From: Pseudomonadota bacterium
Lineage (GTDB): Bacteria; Pseudomonadota; Alphaproteobacteria; Rhizobiales; Xanthobacteraceae
NCBI GenBank assembly: GCA_023434095.1
Contig: JAEYTJ010000207.1
Location: 1 to 34,492, forward strand
Reading direction: 5' to 3'
DNA length: 34,492 bases
Of the stretch, positions 33,533-34,492 are shown in pieces. Position 1 is the first letter of the stretch, and the number at the start of each line of letters is the position of its first letter. Under the pieces are notes generated by a model. It saw only the letters and a program-made list of their open reading frames with translations, had not been told where the DNA came from and did no database searches. Both the position numbers and the translations under genes were made by a program.

Positions 33533-34444
33533 TCAAGACCTGCGGGCGGCGATCCAGTCCGCATAGGACCGGATGCCGGTTTCGAGGTCGAACTGCGGGG
33601 CGTAGCCGAGATCGCGGGTTATGGCGGAGATGTCGAAGCGCCGGTGCACCTCGTCCACCGGGTCGGGACCCGGCGCGAGGGCGATATCGGCCTGAGGCAG
33701 CACCCGCCTCACCGTCTCCCCGACCTCGCCCAGCGTCACATAGGTGCCGCCGGTGGCGGTGTAGACGCGCCGCGCCGGCGCGGGCGTGTCGAGCGCCAGC
33801 AACAGGGCGGCGACCGCGTCCTCGACATGGATGAACTGGCGGTGGAAATCCTGGCCGAAGGGCAGGCGCGTCGGCCGGCCAGCCAGCGCATCCTCGATCA
33901 TGGTGCGGATCACGCAATCGGTGGTGCGTCCCGGCCCGTAGACCCAGGACAGGCGAATGGCGAGCGCATCGACGCCGAACTGGCGCCAATAGGTCCACAG
34001 CAGCGCCTCGCTCGCCGCCTTGCTGCCGCCATAGACCGAGGTCGGCCGCAGCACCACGTCTTCCGGCACCGGCCCCTCCGGCGTGTCGCCATAGGCGCTG
34101 GTGGAGGAGCAGAAGACCAGCCGGCGCAATTGGTGAATGCGCGCCAGCTCCAGCATGTTGGCGGTGCACACCACATTGACCTGCACCATGGAATAAGGGT
34201 TGTCGCGCGCCACCATGGGCCCGGAATGGGCACCGCAATGGACAATGGCGTCGAGCGGACATTCCGCCGCGATGGCGTGCAGGCGGTGAATGTCGGTGAG
34301 GTCGCAGGCGATCAGCGGCAGTCCCTCGCGGGTACGTTGCACGAGGTCGATGGCGACCACTTTGCGGCCCCGCGCCTCCAGCGCGCAGCGCACCGCATTG
34401 CCGATCAGCCCGGCGCCGCCGGTGACGAGGACATGGCGCTCCAT
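33533..34444 (-). CDS. NAD-dependent epimerase/dehydratase family protein (extended SDR)
   Basis: A 303-residue extended SDR. TGGAGLIG is at 8-15, the Ser-rich FCSSTSAYG at 111-119, Tyr138 and Lys142 in SVYGGSKAASE, RLSWVYGPGRTTD (around 168-180) and FHRQFIHVEDAVAALLLAL (around 202-220). These are typical of NAD-dependent sugar epimerases and uronate/aldose dehydrogenases. ATG 34444 overlaps the upstream gene's stop as TGATG. Presence in this operon with two SDRs and a hydantoinase suggests a dehydrogenase or epimerase acting on a sugar-like or hydroxy-acid moiety (inference); the exact reaction is unknown. Confidence 0.9.
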   Translation of the reverse strand: MERHVLVTGGAGLIGNAVRCALEARGRKVVAIDLVQRTREGLPLIACDLTDIHRLHAIAAECPLDAIVHCGAHSGPMVARDNPYSMVQVNVVCTANMLELARIHQLRRLVFCSSTSAYGDTPEGPVPEDVVLRPTSVYGGSKAASEALLWTYWRQFGVDALAIRLSWVYGPGRTTDCVIRTMIEDALAGRPTRLPFGQDFHRQFIHVEDAVAALLLALDTPAPARRVYTATGGTYVTLGEVGETVRRVLPQADIALAPGPDPVDEVHRRFDISAITRDLGYAPQFDLETGIRSYADWIAARRS

Positions 34445-34491
34445 CACGCGGTTCCCGCAAGACGCCGGGCCTCGGCCCGGTCGCGCTGGAG
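34444..34491 (-). CDS. 3' end of an upstream operon gene (partial)
   Basis: Reading the minus strand from the window edge gives an open frame ending ...AEARRLAGTA and a TGA at 34446-34444 that shares bases with the epimerase ATG. The helical, arginine/alanine-rich ending and the TGATG overlap, the same arrangement as elsewhere in this window, suggest a translationally coupled preceding gene. Only about 15 residues are visible, so neither function nor reality is certain. Confidence 0.45.
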   Translation of the reverse strand, partial: LQRDRAEARRLAGTA

Positions 34492-34492
34492 C

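Overview
The window is high-GC, gene-dense bacterial chromosome with nearly full-length shadow frames opposite most genes. Gene content points to an alphaproteobacterium, most likely Hyphomicrobiales near Xanthobacteraceae (Ancylobacter, Starkeya or Xanthobacter type). The clues are the bluB/cobT/cobS block followed by a DUF1289 protein and a TIGR02281 aspartic protease, alphaproteobacterial-type GGGTCAAGCCC palindromic repeats, and an NsrR-type Rrf2 regulator. The taxonomic call is inference from gene content. No rRNA, tRNA, CRISPR array, transposase or phage gene was seen.

Layout. (1) 1-1450: two polar amino-acid ABC permeases (the first cut by the window edge) and a small orphan protein. 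(2) 1447-2820: a uracil-DNA glycosylase-superfamily protein, a membrane-anchored thermonuclease and a palindromic intergenic repeat, all on the minus strand. (3) 2868-6514: lower-ligand steps of cobalamin synthesis, with cobT divergent from bluB-cobS, then a DUF1289 protein and a membrane aspartic protease. (4) 6524-8411: TauE/SafE permease and dusA. (5) 8749-12212: an MHS-type MFS transporter and two AraC-family regulators. (6) 12472-16682: arcD-arcA-arcD, an arginine deiminase unit with two antiporter paralogues and no arcB or arcC. (7) 16781-20357: a small P-loop ATPase, then a probable nitric-oxide-responsive module. That module has an NsrR-like regulator and an HPP-CBS membrane protein running one way, and an FAD/NAD reductase fused to a PAS domain running the other way, across a near-consensus NsrR palindrome. 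(8) 20429-22459: topoisomerase IB and a DeoR regulator. (9) 22591-25887: a large autotransporter whose passenger carries an intact endonuclease/exonuclease/phosphatase domain. (10) 26472-34491: a cyclic ureide/imide catabolic locus.

The last locus has four parts. A ureidoglycolate-lyase-like gene diverges from a FadR-type GntR regulator, with two copies of a TGGTCAGACCG operator. The regulator is followed by a PgdA/cyclic-imidase-type CE4 hydrolase, a small MCGLCG protein and a CobW GTPase. Running towards them is an operon of an epimerase-like dehydrogenase, two SDR dehydrogenases and a dihydropyrimidinase. Two structurally unrelated metal-dependent cyclic-amide hydrolases and a metal-chaperone GTPase in one locus suggest stepwise opening of ring amides with oxidation of side products. 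The substrate cannot be read from sequence.

Most unusual points: the globin-less reductase-PAS fusion behind an NsrR box, the two-antiporter arc unit without arcB/arcC, the EEP autotransporter, and the MCGLCG/CobW pair within the ureide locus.
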